From Actinomycetes bacterium (GTDB taxonomy: Bacteria > Actinomycetota > Actinomycetes > Actinomycetales > Microbacteriaceae): a DNA stretch of 41,158 nt. The notes beneath the pieces are model-generated. The model saw nothing but the letters and a program-made list of their open reading frames with translations, was not told the origin of the DNA and searched no databases. Of this stretch, positions 1-8,659 are shown piece after piece. The stretch covers positions 1 to 41,158 of the forward strand of contig JAEZHW010000090.1 in the NCBI GenBank assembly GCA_023436775.1, written 5' to 3'. Position 1 is the stretch's first letter. Each line of letters begins with the position of its first letter. A program made the translations under genes and the position numbers.

Positions 1-24
1 GGCACTTCCGAAAGGACTCGCACC

Positions 25-594
25 ATGACCATCCCACTGCGCATCGTTGCCGTCAGCGGCAGCCTGCACGCACCCAGCAAGACCGAGGCGCTGCTTGCCG
101 CGATCCTCGCCGAACTCGATGCCACCGCCGAGGTGGATGCCCAACTTATCCGCTTGCACGAACTCGCCCCAGGCTTCGCCGGTGCGCTGCGTCGCGACCA
201 GGTCGACGAGGCGGTGGAGCAGGCGCTGCAGCAGGTGGCTGCCGCGGACCTGCTCATCGTCGCCACCCCGATCTACAAAGCCAGCTACACCGGGCTGCTG
301 AAGTACTTCCTGGACTTCCTCGACCAGTACGCGCTGGTGGATGTGCCCGTGCTGCTGGCAGCCACCGGCGGGTCCGACCGGCATGCGCTGGTGATCGACC
401 ATGCCCTGCGGCCGCTGTTTGCGTTCTTCCAGGCGCAGGTGCTGCCGGTGGGGATCTATGGCAAGGATGCGGACTTTGCCGAGGGGCGCCTCGCCGAAAC
501 CGCCGTGCTGGAACGCATTCAGCAGGCAGCGGCCCGCGCCCTGCCGTTGGCCCGCGCCCGCCAATCCGCTGCACTCCCGGCAGAGGTGGCCTAG
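25..594 (+). CDS. NADPH-dependent FMN reductase (SsuE/MsuE type)
   Basis: A 189-residue flavodoxin-fold protein. Residues 11-19 (GSLHAPSKT) form the phosphate-binding loop of the NADPH:FMN reductase family, and the segment around residues 80-98 (TPIYKASYTGLLKYFLD) is the flavin/dimer signature of SsuE/MsuE reductases. Such enzymes supply reduced FMN to two-component monooxygenases. The stop codon lies two bases before the start of a flavin-dependent monooxygenase, which fits that partnership. An AAAGGA ribosome-binding site precedes the ATG. The upstream promoter is outside the window, so earlier operon members may be missing. The family is clear; the sulfonate link is inferred from family and neighbour. 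Confidence 0.88.
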   Translation: MTIPLRIVAVSGSLHAPSKTEALLAAILAELDATAEVDAQLIRLHELAPGFAGALRRDQVDEAVEQALQQVAAADLLIVATPIYKASYTGLLKYFLDFLDQYALVDVPVLLAATGGSDRHALVIDHALRPLFAFFQAQVLPVGIYGKDADFAEGRLAETAVLERIQQAAARALPLARARQSAALPAEVA

Positions 595-596
595 CC

Positions 597-2000
597 ATGT
601 CGGGGCAGGCACGCCGGAGCACCGACCTAGTGGAACTCCGGTCGGTGCTCCGGCTTGCCTATGCGGCCTATAACCAGTCCGTCGCCGAGGCACCGGCCTG
701 GCGGCTGCCCGAGGCGGTGGCTGCGCGGAGCACCGATCGTCGCCTGCTGCGGCAGGTCGTCCTTACCGCCGAGGCGGCTGGCTTCGACTACTTCTTTATC
801 CCGAGTATTCTCAGCTCCTCCTCCCGCGAGGAGATCCTCGGCGGCAATGACCCCTTCCGGATCGATCCCATCCCGCTGGCGAGTTTCGCGGCCGCGATCA
901 CTGAGCGCATCGGCCTCGCCGTCACCGTGAACACGACCTACTCGCACCCCTTCGATGTGGCTCGCGAGGTGGCGAGCCTGGACCACCTGAGCGGCGGCCG
1001 GGCCGCGGTGAACTTGGTGATGGGTGCGGCGAAGTCCACTGCGGCGCCGAACTACGGGACCGACCCGCACCCGGATACCGACGCCAAGTACGAGCGCGCC
1101 GAGGAGTACCTCGCCGTGCTGCACCAGCTTTGGCACAGTTGGGACCGCTCCTGGCGCGTGGCAGACCCGGTGGCCGGGATCCTGGCCGACCCGGATGCCG
1201 CGCATCCGATCGAACACGTCGGCCGCCACTTCCAGGTGGCGGGCACGCTCACCGTGCCGCCGCCGATCCAGTCGCGGATCCCGATCCTGCACGCGGGCAT
1301 CTCGGCCCGGTCGGCAGACTTCGGCGCGCGGCACGCGGACATTCGCTTCGCCTCCTTCCGCAGCCTCGGGCAGGCGCGTGCCGAATACGCCGCGACCAAG
1401 GCTCGCGTCGCCGACGCTGGCCGGGACCCGAGGCGGCACCTCGTCATCCCCGGTCTGACCATCTTTACCGCCGACACCGATGCGGGCGCGCGCGACCGGT
1501 TCCGCAGAGTGCAGGACCTGGCCGCACCGGGCGGCCTGCCCGTGGCCATGGTCGAGCGCCTCGGCCTCGACCCCGCCCAGGTACGCCCCGGCGATCCGGT
1601 CGCTCGCTGGGTGGACGAGGCGGACTTGGCCGATACCGAGTCGGTGGTCGGCCGCGCCGTCGCCGCCTTCGGTAGCGACACCATCACCTTCGCGGACGTC
1701 GCACACATGGTCGCGACTGAAGCCCGAGGCCAGGCCCACCTGGTGGGCGGGCCGACCCAGATCGCGGACTGGCTCGAGGAGGCCTTCCACACCGAGGCGC
1801 TCGATGGCATCAAGCTGTATCCGCCGTATTTGCCGGGGCCGCTGGATGATTTCGCCACGCACGTGATCCCGGAGTTGCGGCGTCGCGCGCTGGTGCCACA
1901 GCAGCTTCAGGAGGGTCCGCTCATCGACCGCCTCGGCCTGACGGACGAGGCAGCAGGCCCGGAAACTCAGCCAAGTTTCCGACACGGTGTCGCCGTCTGA
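597..2000 (+). CDS. LLM-class flavin-dependent monooxygenase (NtaA/SnaA/DszA-like)
   Basis: A 467-residue luciferase-like TIM-barrel protein. The stretch with SGGRAAVNLV, followed by KYERAEEYLAVLHQLWHSW, is typical of the NtaA/SnaA/DszA (SoxA) group, and late motifs (LVGGPTQIADWL, DGIKLYPPYLPGPLDDF) match the family C-terminus. These enzymes use reduced FMN and O2 to oxidise organosulfur compounds, chelators such as nitrilotriacetate, or related substrates. The adjacent upstream FMN reductase probably supplies FMNH2, and the two-base gap and shared strand indicate cotranscription. AGAGGTGG precedes the ATG. The substrate cannot be read from sequence; an alkanesulfonate, sulfone or polyaminocarboxylate are all possible. 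Confidence 0.85.
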   Translation: MSGQARRSTDLVELRSVLRLAYAAYNQSVAEAPAWRLPEAVAARSTDRRLLRQVVLTAEAAGFDYFFIPSILSSSSREEILGGNDPFRIDPIPLASFAAAITERIGLAVTVNTTYSHPFDVAREVASLDHLSGGRAAVNLVMGAAKSTAAPNYGTDPHPDTDAKYERAEEYLAVLHQLWHSWDRSWRVADPVAGILADPDAAHPIEHVGRHFQVAGTLTVPPPIQSRIPILHAGISARSADFGARHADIRFASFRSLGQARAEYAATKARVADAGRDPRRHLVIPGLTIFTADTDAGARDRFRRVQDLAAPGGLPVAMVERLGLDPAQVRPGDPVARWVDEADLADTESVVGRAVAAFGSDTITFADVAHMVATEARGQAHLVGGPTQIADWLEEAFHTEALDGIKLYPPYLPGPLDDFATHVIPELRRRALVPQQLQEGPLIDRLGLTDEAAGPETQPSFRHGVAV

Positions 2001-2040
2001 GTCTGGGGGAACGACGGGAGCAAACGTCAGCGACGACGCG

Positions 2041-2046
2041 TATTCT
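2041..2046 (+). promoter_or_regulatory. -10 box TATTCT for a leaderless aldo/keto reductase transcript
   Basis: TATTCT ends six bases before the GTG at 2053, the geometry of leaderless actinobacterial transcripts in which transcription begins at the start codon. No Shine-Dalgarno sequence precedes the GTG. I see no convincing -35 box. Confidence 0.5.
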
Positions 2047-2052
2047 TGTCCG

Positions 2053-2895
2053 GTGACTACTACGCCGCAGGTTCCCGAAATTCAGCTCAACTCCGGTTAC
2101 CTCATCCCGCAGCTCGGCTTCGGGGTGTTCAAGGTCGACCCCGACGAGACCGAGCGCATCGTGAGCGAAGCCCTGGAAGCGGGCTACCGTCACATCGATA
2201 CCGCCAAGGTGTACGGCAACGAAGAGGGCGTTGGCCGTGCGATCGCCAAGAGCGGCATCCCGCGTGACGAACTCTTCATCACCACCAAGCTGTGGAACAC
2301 CGAGCAGGGGGTGGACGGTGCCCAGGGGGCGATCGCGGATAGCCTCGAACGCCTCGGCCTGGACTACGTTGACCTGTACCTGATCCACTGGCCTGCCCCG
2401 CAGCGAGGCACCTATGTGGACACCTGGCTGTCGATGGAACGCGTCGCCGCCAGTGGCCTGGCGCGTTCGATTGGCGTCTCGAACTTCCTGGAAGAGCACC
2501 TGGATGCCGTCCTCGAGGCCGGCAGCGTCGTGCCCGCGGTCAATCAGATCGAACTGCACCCGCTCTTCCAGCAGCGTGCGCTGCGGGAATATGGCGAGTC
2601 GCGTGGCGTTAAGACTGAGGTCTGGGGACCGCTCGGCCAGGGCAAGTACGACCTGAACGAACTGCCGGTCCTCACCGAACTGGCCGAACGCTACGGCAAG
2701 TCCGTGCAGCAGGTCGTGATTCGTTGGCACCTCCAGGAAGGCGTCATCGTCTTCCCGAAGTCAGCCACCCCCGAACGCATTCGCAGCAACATCGACGTCT
2801 TCGACTTCGAACTGACTGCAGAGGACATGGCGGCGATTGCTGCGATCGACGAGAACCGTCGCATTGGTACGCACCCGCTCGAAGGAAACTGGTAA
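2053..2895 (+). CDS. Aldo/keto reductase (2,5-diketo-D-gluconate reductase type)
   Basis: NADPH-dependent carbonyl reductase, 280 residues from the GTG at 2053. An open extension back to 1987 exists, but homology begins only after the GTG, which has a -10 box six bases upstream. The AKR catalytic set is visible: Asp and Tyr in DTAKVYGNE, Lys in TTKLWN and His in LIHWPAPQ. The nucleotide-binding motif near the C-terminus is FPKSATPERI. Length and motifs fit the AKR5/2,5-diketogluconate reductase group. Two MFS exporters follow at once, so an exported or detoxified carbonyl compound is conceivable, but the substrate is unknown. Confidence 0.9.
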   Translation: MTTTPQVPEIQLNSGYLIPQLGFGVFKVDPDETERIVSEALEAGYRHIDTAKVYGNEEGVGRAIAKSGIPRDELFITTKLWNTEQGVDGAQGAIADSLERLGLDYVDLYLIHWPAPQRGTYVDTWLSMERVAASGLARSIGVSNFLEEHLDAVLEAGSVVPAVNQIELHPLFQQRALREYGESRGVKTEVWGPLGQGKYDLNELPVLTELAERYGKSVQQVVIRWHLQEGVIVFPKSATPERIRSNIDVFDFELTAEDMAAIAAIDENRRIGTHPLEGNW

Positions 2896-2899
2896 CTCA

Positions 2900-4444
2900 T
2901 TGATTGACGCTCCCAAGGACCAGACCGGTCCGTATGTAGCCGCACGCCCCGACGCCGCCCCGCAGAAGCTTGACCGCGGCTCGGTCCTCGTCATCGGCCT
3001 GCTGCTGAGTTCTGCCTTCGTGGTGATGCTCAATGAGCTCTCCATGGGCGTAGCCCTGCCGGTCATCATGGCTGATCTTGGCATTACCCCCGCGGTTGGT
3101 CAGTGGCTGACGACGGCATTCCTGCTCACCATGGCGGTGGTTATCCCGATCACCGGGTGGCTGCTGCAGCGCCTGAACACCCGTCCGGTGTTCCTGTCCG
3201 CCATCAGCGTGTTCCTGCTGGGCACGGTGACGGCTGCCTCCTCGCCAATCTTTGAACTGCTGGTCGCTGGCCGGGTGCTGCAGGCCGTCGGTACGGCCAT
3301 CATGATGCCGCTGCTGATGACCACGATTATGAACCTGGTGCCGCCGCAGCAGCGCGGCCGCATCATGGGCCTGATCTCGGTCGTGATGGCGGTTGCGCCA
3401 GCTCTCGGACCGACGGTGTCCGGCGTTCTGGTGACCAACTGGGGCTGGCGAGCCGCGCTCTGGTACGTGGTGCCGATCGCAATCGTCTCGCTGGTGCTCG
3501 GCGCGCTCTGGCTCAAGAACGTCGCCGAGCTGCGTCCGGCACGGCTGGATCTGCTCTCGGCACTGCTGTCGATCGCGGGCTTCGGCGGCTTGGTCTACGG
3601 CATCAGCACCATCGGCGATGCGCTCACCCCGGGTGAGGGTCGACCCGTCGGTGCGGTGGATGAGGCGGGCGTCACCACTGGCGGTATCGCGCTGGCGGTT
3701 GGCGTGGTCGCCCTCGGACTGTTCATCTGGCGTCAGATCGTGCTGCAGCGCGAGGACCGGGCCATGCTGGACCTGCGGACCTTCCGGGCCCGCTCCTTCG
3801 CTGCTGCGACCATCACGCTGGTGATCGCGAGCATTGCGATGTTCGGCTCCTTCCTGATCCTGCCGATCTACATGCAGACGGTGCTGGGGCTCTCGCCGCT
3901 CGAGGCGGGCATGATGCTGCTGCCGGGTTCGATTTTGCAGGGTGCGCTGGGTCCGATCATCGGTCGCCGCTACGACCGAGTCGGTCCTCGCCCGTTGCTG
4001 GTGCCTGGCACCATCGGCCTGCTGGTGGTCTTCATCGTCTTCGCAAACTTCGGCGAGAACACCCCGATCTGGCTGGTGCTGATCGTTCAGATCTTCTACA
4101 GCGTGACGCTGGCGCACATCTTCACCCCGATCATGACCGCGGCGCTCGGCGCGCTGCCGAAGCACCTCTACTCGCACGGCTCGGCGACGATTTCGACGCT
4201 GCAGCAGGTGGGTGGCGCGACCGGCTCCGCCCTCCTCGCTGGCGTCTACACCGTGGTGTCGGGCATCGCGATTGCCGGTGGCGCGGCGCAGCACGCCGGC
4301 GAGGCGGCGGGCATGCGGATGGCCTTCGTTATCGGTATTCCGCTGGTCGTCATCGCCATGGTCGCGGCGTGGTTCGTGCAACGTGAGGACGCCCCCGTGG
4401 GCGCGCCGGAGGCAGCGCACGGCGAGCCTGCACCGGTGCATTGA
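2900..4444 (+). CDS. MFS drug:H+ antiporter, DHA2 (EmrB/QacA) family
   Basis: Integral membrane exporter of about 514 residues with many hydrophobic segments, consistent with the 14-helix DHA2 family. The antiporter motif C region (VAPALGPTVSGVLV) and a motif A-like loop (GWLLQRLNTRPVF) are present. The frame is open back to 2837 inside the preceding gene. I chose TTG at 2900, four bases after the upstream stop, because GAAGGAAAC (2881-2889) lies at a usable distance and the longer form would overlap 59 bases of a well-conserved gene. The stop overlaps the next MFS gene (TTGA). Likely role: multidrug or metabolite efflux; substrate unknown. Confidence 0.85.
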   Translation: MIDAPKDQTGPYVAARPDAAPQKLDRGSVLVIGLLLSSAFVVMLNELSMGVALPVIMADLGITPAVGQWLTTAFLLTMAVVIPITGWLLQRLNTRPVFLSAISVFLLGTVTAASSPIFELLVAGRVLQAVGTAIMMPLLMTTIMNLVPPQQRGRIMGLISVVMAVAPALGPTVSGVLVTNWGWRAALWYVVPIAIVSLVLGALWLKNVAELRPARLDLLSALLSIAGFGGLVYGISTIGDALTPGEGRPVGAVDEAGVTTGGIALAVGVVALGLFIWRQIVLQREDRAMLDLRTFRARSFAAATITLVIASIAMFGSFLILPIYMQTVLGLSPLEAGMMLLPGSILQGALGPIIGRRYDRVGPRPLLVPGTIGLLVVFIVFANFGENTPIWLVLIVQIFYSVTLAHIFTPIMTAALGALPKHLYSHGSATISTLQQVGGATGSALLAGVYTVVSGIAIAGGAAQHAGEAAGMRMAFVIGIPLVVIAMVAAWFVQREDAPVGAPEAAHGEPAPVH

Positions 4445-5802
4445 CCGCGCCGAGCGACGCGACGCCGGATGCGCCGCCGCTGGATGCTGAGGAGGGAGCC
4501 ACCCTCGCAGCGTCCAAGCGGCAGCGCACCTTCATGGATCTGCGCCCGCTGACCCAGAGCCCGGCGATGGCCCGACTCTGGACCGGAACCACCATTTCGA
4601 ATATTGGCCAGCAGATGGCCATCATGACCATTGGCCTCGAGCTCTTTGCCCGCACCGGCAGCGCCTTCGCCGTCGGGTTACTGGGGGCAGCGACGCTGAT
4701 TCCGGCGCTGATTGTGGGCCTCTACGGCGGTTCGCTCGTGGACGCGGTGGATCGACGCATCGTGGCGATCGCCGCAGCCGCAGTGGGGTGGACGTCGGCG
4801 GCAGTGCTGGCGCTGCACGCCTGGTTCCAGTGGGACCAGATGTGGCTGCTGTATGCGATCGCGGCGGTCAGTGCCGCCTCGGGAACGCTGAGTTCGACGG
4901 CGCGCGGTGCCATCGTGCCGCGCCTGGTGAGCCGCGAACTGCTGCCTGCAGCCACCGCCCTGACCGCAATGACGATGGGCATTGGCGTGACGGTCGGCCC
5001 GGCGGTGGGTGCGATCGTGGTGGGCACCAGCGGCTACGCCTGGGCGTACACCCTGGACGTGATCCTGTTCTCGGCCATGTTCTTCGGTGTAGTCACGTTG
5101 CCGCCGATTCGACCCACCGGCGAGGTGGCGAAGGCCGGCCTCGGCTCAGTGCTGGAGGGGCTGCGCTTCCTGAGCCAGGCGCGCAACATCCGCGCCGGCT
5201 TCCTGCTCGACATCTCGGCGATGAGTTTCGGCTGGCCGAAGGCGATCTTCCCAGCGCTCGGCATGGTGGTCCTTGGCGGCGCTGAGACCACGGTGGCCAT
5301 CCTGACCACGGGCGTGGCGGTCGGCACCATTCTCGGTGGTCTGTTCTCGGGCCCCTTCGGCCGAGTGATTCACCACGGTCGCGCCGTCGTGATTGCGGTT
5401 GCCTGCTACGGCATCGCGATCTTCGGCTTCGGCGTGGTCGTGCTCTTCGGGGCAATGAACCCCGCCGCTGAGCCGGGGCAAGCGAACTGGCTGGCCGTGG
5501 GTCTCGCCGCAGGCTTCCTGGTGCTCTCCGGCGTTGCCGACAATGCCAGTGCCGTCTTCCGCGGCACGATGATGCAGTCTGCCGCTCCGGACGAGATGCG
5601 CGGCCGGATGCAGGGTATCTACATCGTGGTGGTGACCAGCGGCCCGCGCGTCGGCGAAGTCTTCTATGGCGTCCTGGCGACGGTGCTGGCAATCTGGGCG
5701 CCCGCGCTGATCGGTGCGGTGCTGATCCTGCTGTCGGTGTTCCTGGTGGCGCGCAGCCATCGCAGTCTGCTGCAGTATGACGCTCGTCACCCGCAGCCCT
5801 AG
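4441..5802 (+). CDS. MFS transporter, EntS-like (MFS_3 family)
   Basis: A 453-residue membrane protein whose first helices (ARLWTGTTISNIGQQMAIM, then the loop GGSLVDAVDRR) match the EntS/enterobactin-exporter type of MFS permease. A conserved late loop, SAAPDEMRGRMQGIY, supports this. TTG at 4441 overlaps the preceding stop by four bases, giving translational coupling. ATG at 4534 is a possible shorter start, since the first ~31 residues are hydrophilic and poorly conserved in character. This MFS pair after an aldo/keto reductase looks like one operon. A siderophore role is not supported, because no siderophore biosynthesis genes are nearby. Confidence 0.83.
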   Translation: MTAPSDATPDAPPLDAEEGATLAASKRQRTFMDLRPLTQSPAMARLWTGTTISNIGQQMAIMTIGLELFARTGSAFAVGLLGAATLIPALIVGLYGGSLVDAVDRRIVAIAAAAVGWTSAAVLALHAWFQWDQMWLLYAIAAVSAASGTLSSTARGAIVPRLVSRELLPAATALTAMTMGIGVTVGPAVGAIVVGTSGYAWAYTLDVILFSAMFFGVVTLPPIRPTGEVAKAGLGSVLEGLRFLSQARNIRAGFLLDISAMSFGWPKAIFPALGMVVLGGAETTVAILTTGVAVGTILGGLFSGPFGRVIHHGRAVVIAVACYGIAIFGFGVVVLFGAMNPAAEPGQANWLAVGLAAGFLVLSGVADNASAVFRGTMMQSAAPDEMRGRMQGIYIVVVTSGPRVGEVFYGVLATVLAIWAPALIGAVLILLSVFLVARSHRSLLQYDARHPQP

Positions 5803-5812
5803 CCGGGCCGCG

Positions 5813-5818
5813 TAGCCT
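5813..5818 (+). promoter_or_regulatory. -10 box TAGCCT, leaderless start of DUF255 gene
   Basis: TAGCCT lies exactly six bases before the ATG at 5825, immediately after the stop of the MFS gene. It suggests that a new leaderless transcript begins here rather than read-through alone. Confidence 0.4.
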
Positions 5819-5824
5819 GGAGCC

Positions 5825-7717
5825 ATGTCGAACCGCTTGGCCCAGACCGCCAGCCCCTACCTGCGCTCGCACGCCGAGCAGCCGGTGCACTGGTGGCCGT
5901 GGTCGCAGGCGGCCTTCGACGAGGCGGCCGAGCGCGGCGTGCCGGTGTTGGTCTCGATCGGATACGCCACCTGTCACTGGTGCCACGTGATGGCCCGTGA
6001 GAGCTTCGCCGACCCGGACCTGGCCGCCTACCTCAACGAGCACTTCGTCGCGATCAAGGTGGACCGCGAGGAGCATCCCGAGGTGGATGCGGCCTACCTT
6101 GCCGCCGCCGAAGCCTTCACCACGCATCTCGGCTGGCCGCTGAACGTATTCACCGATGCCCAGGGCCGGGCCTTCCATGCCGGCGTGTACTGGCCGCCGG
6201 TGCCGACCGGGGGCCTGCCGGCCTTCCGTCAGGTGCTGGAATCGGTGCAGCGCGCCTGGACTGAGCAGCGCGCGCAAGTCGCGGACGTGGCCGAATCGCT
6301 GGCAACCGCGCTGCGGGAACGGGACGAGGCCGCTGTCGCGCGACCCGAACGCATCCTGCTGCCGGGCCCCGAGGCCCTGGATGCCGCAGTGACGCGCCTC
6401 GCTGCCGCCGAGGACACCGTGTTCGGCGGCTTCGGCTCGGCGCCGAAGTTTCCGGTCGCGCCCGCGTTGCTGTTCCTGCTGACGCACGGCAGCGACGAGG
6501 CGGTGGACCTGGCCAGTCGTGCCCTGCTGGCCATGGCGGACTCCCCGCTGCGCGGACCGGACGGGGGCTTCTGCCGCTACGCCACGCGTCAGGACTGGTC
6601 CGAACCGCACTACGAGCGCATGCTCACCGACAACGCGCAACTGCTGCGGGCCGCCGCCCAGGCGTCGGTGCGGCTGCGGGCGCGCGGGCGCGGGGACGAG
6701 GCGGCTCGGCTCGCGAGCGTGGCGGAGGGGGTGGCCAGCTATCTGCTCCAGGTACTGCGCGTGCCCGGCGGCTTCGCGAGCGCGCAGGACAGCGAGAGCG
6801 TGATCGACGGCGAACGAGTGGAGGGCGGCTGGTTCCTGGCCTCGCCCGATCAGCGGGCGCGACTCGATCCGCCGCCGCTGGACCGGAAGGTGATTACCGG
6901 CTGGACCGGCCTCGGCATTGGCGCCCTAGCGAGCGCCGCGTTGCTGCTCGGTCGGCCCGAGTGGCTTGCGGCGGCGCGGGAGGTCGCCGACGAACTGATC
7001 GCCGCGCACTGGCGAGGCCCCGACGCGGCGCCGCTGCTGCGTGCCAGCCTGGACGGCCAGGCCTCGACGGCCCGCGCGACGCGGGAGGACTACGGCCTAC
7101 TGGCCGACGGACTGCTTCGGCTCACCGAGGCGGGCGCCCCGATCGAGTACGCCCTGACGGCCCGGCGCCTGGTTGACCTCTGCATCAGCGAGGACGGCTT
7201 CACCACCCCGGGCGGCGCCGACCCGGTGCTGGCACGGCACGGCATCGCGGGCGCGGCCGAAGGCGGCGACGGGGCGACACCGTCCGCGATCGCGGCCATC
7301 GCCTCGGCCGCGATCCGGCTCGCGGGCCTCGTGCACGCTCCGCACTACGAGCAGACTGCCGCCGTGGCGCTGTCCCGCACCGCAGGTCAGGCCGTCGCGC
7401 AACCGTTGAGCTTCGGTGCCCGCCTGGAGGCGATGGCCATGCTCGCGCAAGACCGCTCACAGCTGCTCATCGTCGGCGATACGGCACAGCCCGAGACGCG
7501 GCGCATGCTCGACCTGGCGCTCGCCTGGCAACCCGCGACCGCGACGATCGCGGTGGCGTCGCCGGCCGAGGCGGACCGTGCCGGGCAGGCGGGCCTCGAC
7601 CTCTACGCTGGCCGCGACCGGCCGGGCGCCTACCTGTGCGTCGGCTTTGCCTGCCGCATGCCGGTCACCTCGGCCACGGCGCTCGGTAGCCTATTGGCTG
7701 AGGAATCCCAGCCGTGA
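5825..7717 (+). CDS. DUF255 thioredoxin-domain protein (YyaL family)
   Basis: A 630-residue protein with an N-terminal thioredoxin-like DUF255 domain and a C-terminal (alpha/alpha) barrel-like region. Residues about 18-110 include HWWPW and the redox motif C50-H-W-C53 in ATCHWCHVM, followed by FVAIKVDREEHP. Later motifs such as GGFGSAPKFP, YERMLTDNAQLLR, ASAQDSES and KVITGWTGLGI are diagnostic of the YyaL/spermatogenesis-associated 20 family. The biochemical function is not established. Length is slightly short for the family (usually about 650-700). The stop overlaps the next start (GTGA), so the two genes are coupled. Confidence 0.9.
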   Translation: MSNRLAQTASPYLRSHAEQPVHWWPWSQAAFDEAAERGVPVLVSIGYATCHWCHVMARESFADPDLAAYLNEHFVAIKVDREEHPEVDAAYLAAAEAFTTHLGWPLNVFTDAQGRAFHAGVYWPPVPTGGLPAFRQVLESVQRAWTEQRAQVADVAESLATALRERDEAAVARPERILLPGPEALDAAVTRLAAAEDTVFGGFGSAPKFPVAPALLFLLTHGSDEAVDLASRALLAMADSPLRGPDGGFCRYATRQDWSEPHYERMLTDNAQLLRAAAQASVRLRARGRGDEAARLASVAEGVASYLLQVLRVPGGFASAQDSESVIDGERVEGGWFLASPDQRARLDPPPLDRKVITGWTGLGIGALASAALLLGRPEWLAAAREVADELIAAHWRGPDAAPLLRASLDGQASTARATREDYGLLADGLLRLTEAGAPIEYALTARRLVDLCISEDGFTTPGGADPVLARHGIAGAAEGGDGATPSAIAAIASAAIRLAGLVHAPHYEQTAAVALSRTAGQAVAQPLSFGARLEAMAMLAQDRSQLLIVGDTAQPETRRMLDLALAWQPATATIAVASPAEADRAGQAGLDLYAGRDRPGAYLCVGFACRMPVTSATALGSLLAEESQP

Positions 7718-8628
7718 CGACCGCCGTTGACCCCCGAACTGCCGAAGCCCTGAGCCCCGCCGAGTGGCAGTCGGCCGCCGCCGCACACGCGGATCGCGCC
7801 GACGAACTGACCGCCCTGTGGCGCGAGTGGCACGGCCAGGGCCGGAAGCATCCGATCGAGGACTTCCTGTTCACCTACTACCCGTTTCGGCCAGCGGTGC
7901 TGCGGCGCTGGAGCCCGGGGGTGGGGGTCGCGCTGCTGGATGCCGCCACCGACGAGCGCGCCGACTGGCCGTTCTCCGCGGTGGACCCGGAGACCGGTGC
8001 GCTGACCGTCGATGCCGCAGCCTTCCTGGCCAAGCACGGTCGCGCCGTGCAGGGGATTGAGGCGATCATCGCCGGAGCGTTGCGCCGCCCGGCGCACTTC
8101 GGGTGCTTCGGCATGCACGAGTGGGCGATGCAGTACCGCGTCCCGCCCGAGCAGCGCCGGCACGGCTCGCTGCAGCTGCGACTCGGCCAGGACGGCACCG
8201 ACCGGGTGGTGGAGTCGCACCGGATCCAGTGCAGCCACTTCGACGCCTTCCGCTTCTTCACCCCCGAGGCGGTGGGGCGGAACGTGCTGCAGCCCAGCCG
8301 CGACACCCAGGCCGCGATGGAGCAACCGGGCTGCCTGCACGCGGGCATGGACCTGTACAAGTGGGCGATGAAACTCGGCCCGCTCGTGCCCGGCGAGCTG
8401 CGGCTGGACTGCTTCGAGCTGGCCCGCGACATTCGCTGGCTGGACATGCGCGCCTCGCCGTATGACACCCGCCCGCTTGGTGCCGAACCGGTCGCGGTCG
8501 AGACCGCCGCCGGCAAGGCCGAATACCTGGAGGCTCAGGAGGGCTTTAGCCAGCGCGCGCAGGCGCTGCGGGTGCGGCTGCTGGATGTGATCCAGACGGC
8601 TCGTCGCCTCGCCGAACAGGCAGGATGA
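7714..8628 (+). CDS. Putative 3-methyladenine DNA glycosylase family protein (actinobacterial)
   Basis: A 304-residue soluble protein that resembles a conserved actinobacterial family annotated as 3-methyladenine DNA glycosylase: an N-terminal HPIEDFLFTYYPFRP segment, then HFGCFGMHEWAMQYR, SHRIQCSHFDAFRFF and CLHAGMDLYKWA. I see no helix-hairpin-helix motif of the AlkA type, so the enzymatic label rests on family naming rather than visible catalytic residues. The conserved His and Cys clusters could instead indicate a metal site. It starts at GTG 7714, overlapping the DUF255 stop by four bases, and ends before a hairpin shared with a convergent gene. Confidence 0.6.
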   Translation: MTTAVDPRTAEALSPAEWQSAAAAHADRADELTALWREWHGQGRKHPIEDFLFTYYPFRPAVLRRWSPGVGVALLDAATDERADWPFSAVDPETGALTVDAAAFLAKHGRAVQGIEAIIAGALRRPAHFGCFGMHEWAMQYRVPPEQRRHGSLQLRLGQDGTDRVVESHRIQCSHFDAFRFFTPEAVGRNVLQPSRDTQAAMEQPGCLHAGMDLYKWAMKLGPLVPGELRLDCFELARDIRWLDMRASPYDTRPLGAEPVAVETAAGKAEYLEAQEGFSQRAQALRVRLLDVIQTARRLAEQAG

Positions 8629-8630
8629 TG

Positions 8631-8651
8631 GCGAGGCGCCGGTCGCCTCGT
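8631..8651. terminator. Hairpin between convergent genes
   Basis: A perfect 7-bp stem, CGAGGCG/CGCCTCG (8632-8638 with 8644-8650), with a five-base loop, sits between the convergent ends at 8628 and 8660. It is followed by TTCC only, so it would be a weak or U-less terminator acting in both directions. Confidence 0.4.
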
Positions 8652-8659
8652 TCCGCCGC

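Noticed and set aside
627..1985. A 452-codon minus-strand frame opposite the flavin monooxygenase
   Set aside because: Antisense shadow of a gene with recognisable LLM-family motifs; no promoter or ribosome-binding site and no recognisable domain.
4441..5802. Siderophore exporter assignment from the EntS-like permease
   Set aside because: No siderophore synthesis, uptake or iron-regulator site is nearby; the family is broad, so only MFS transporter is supported.
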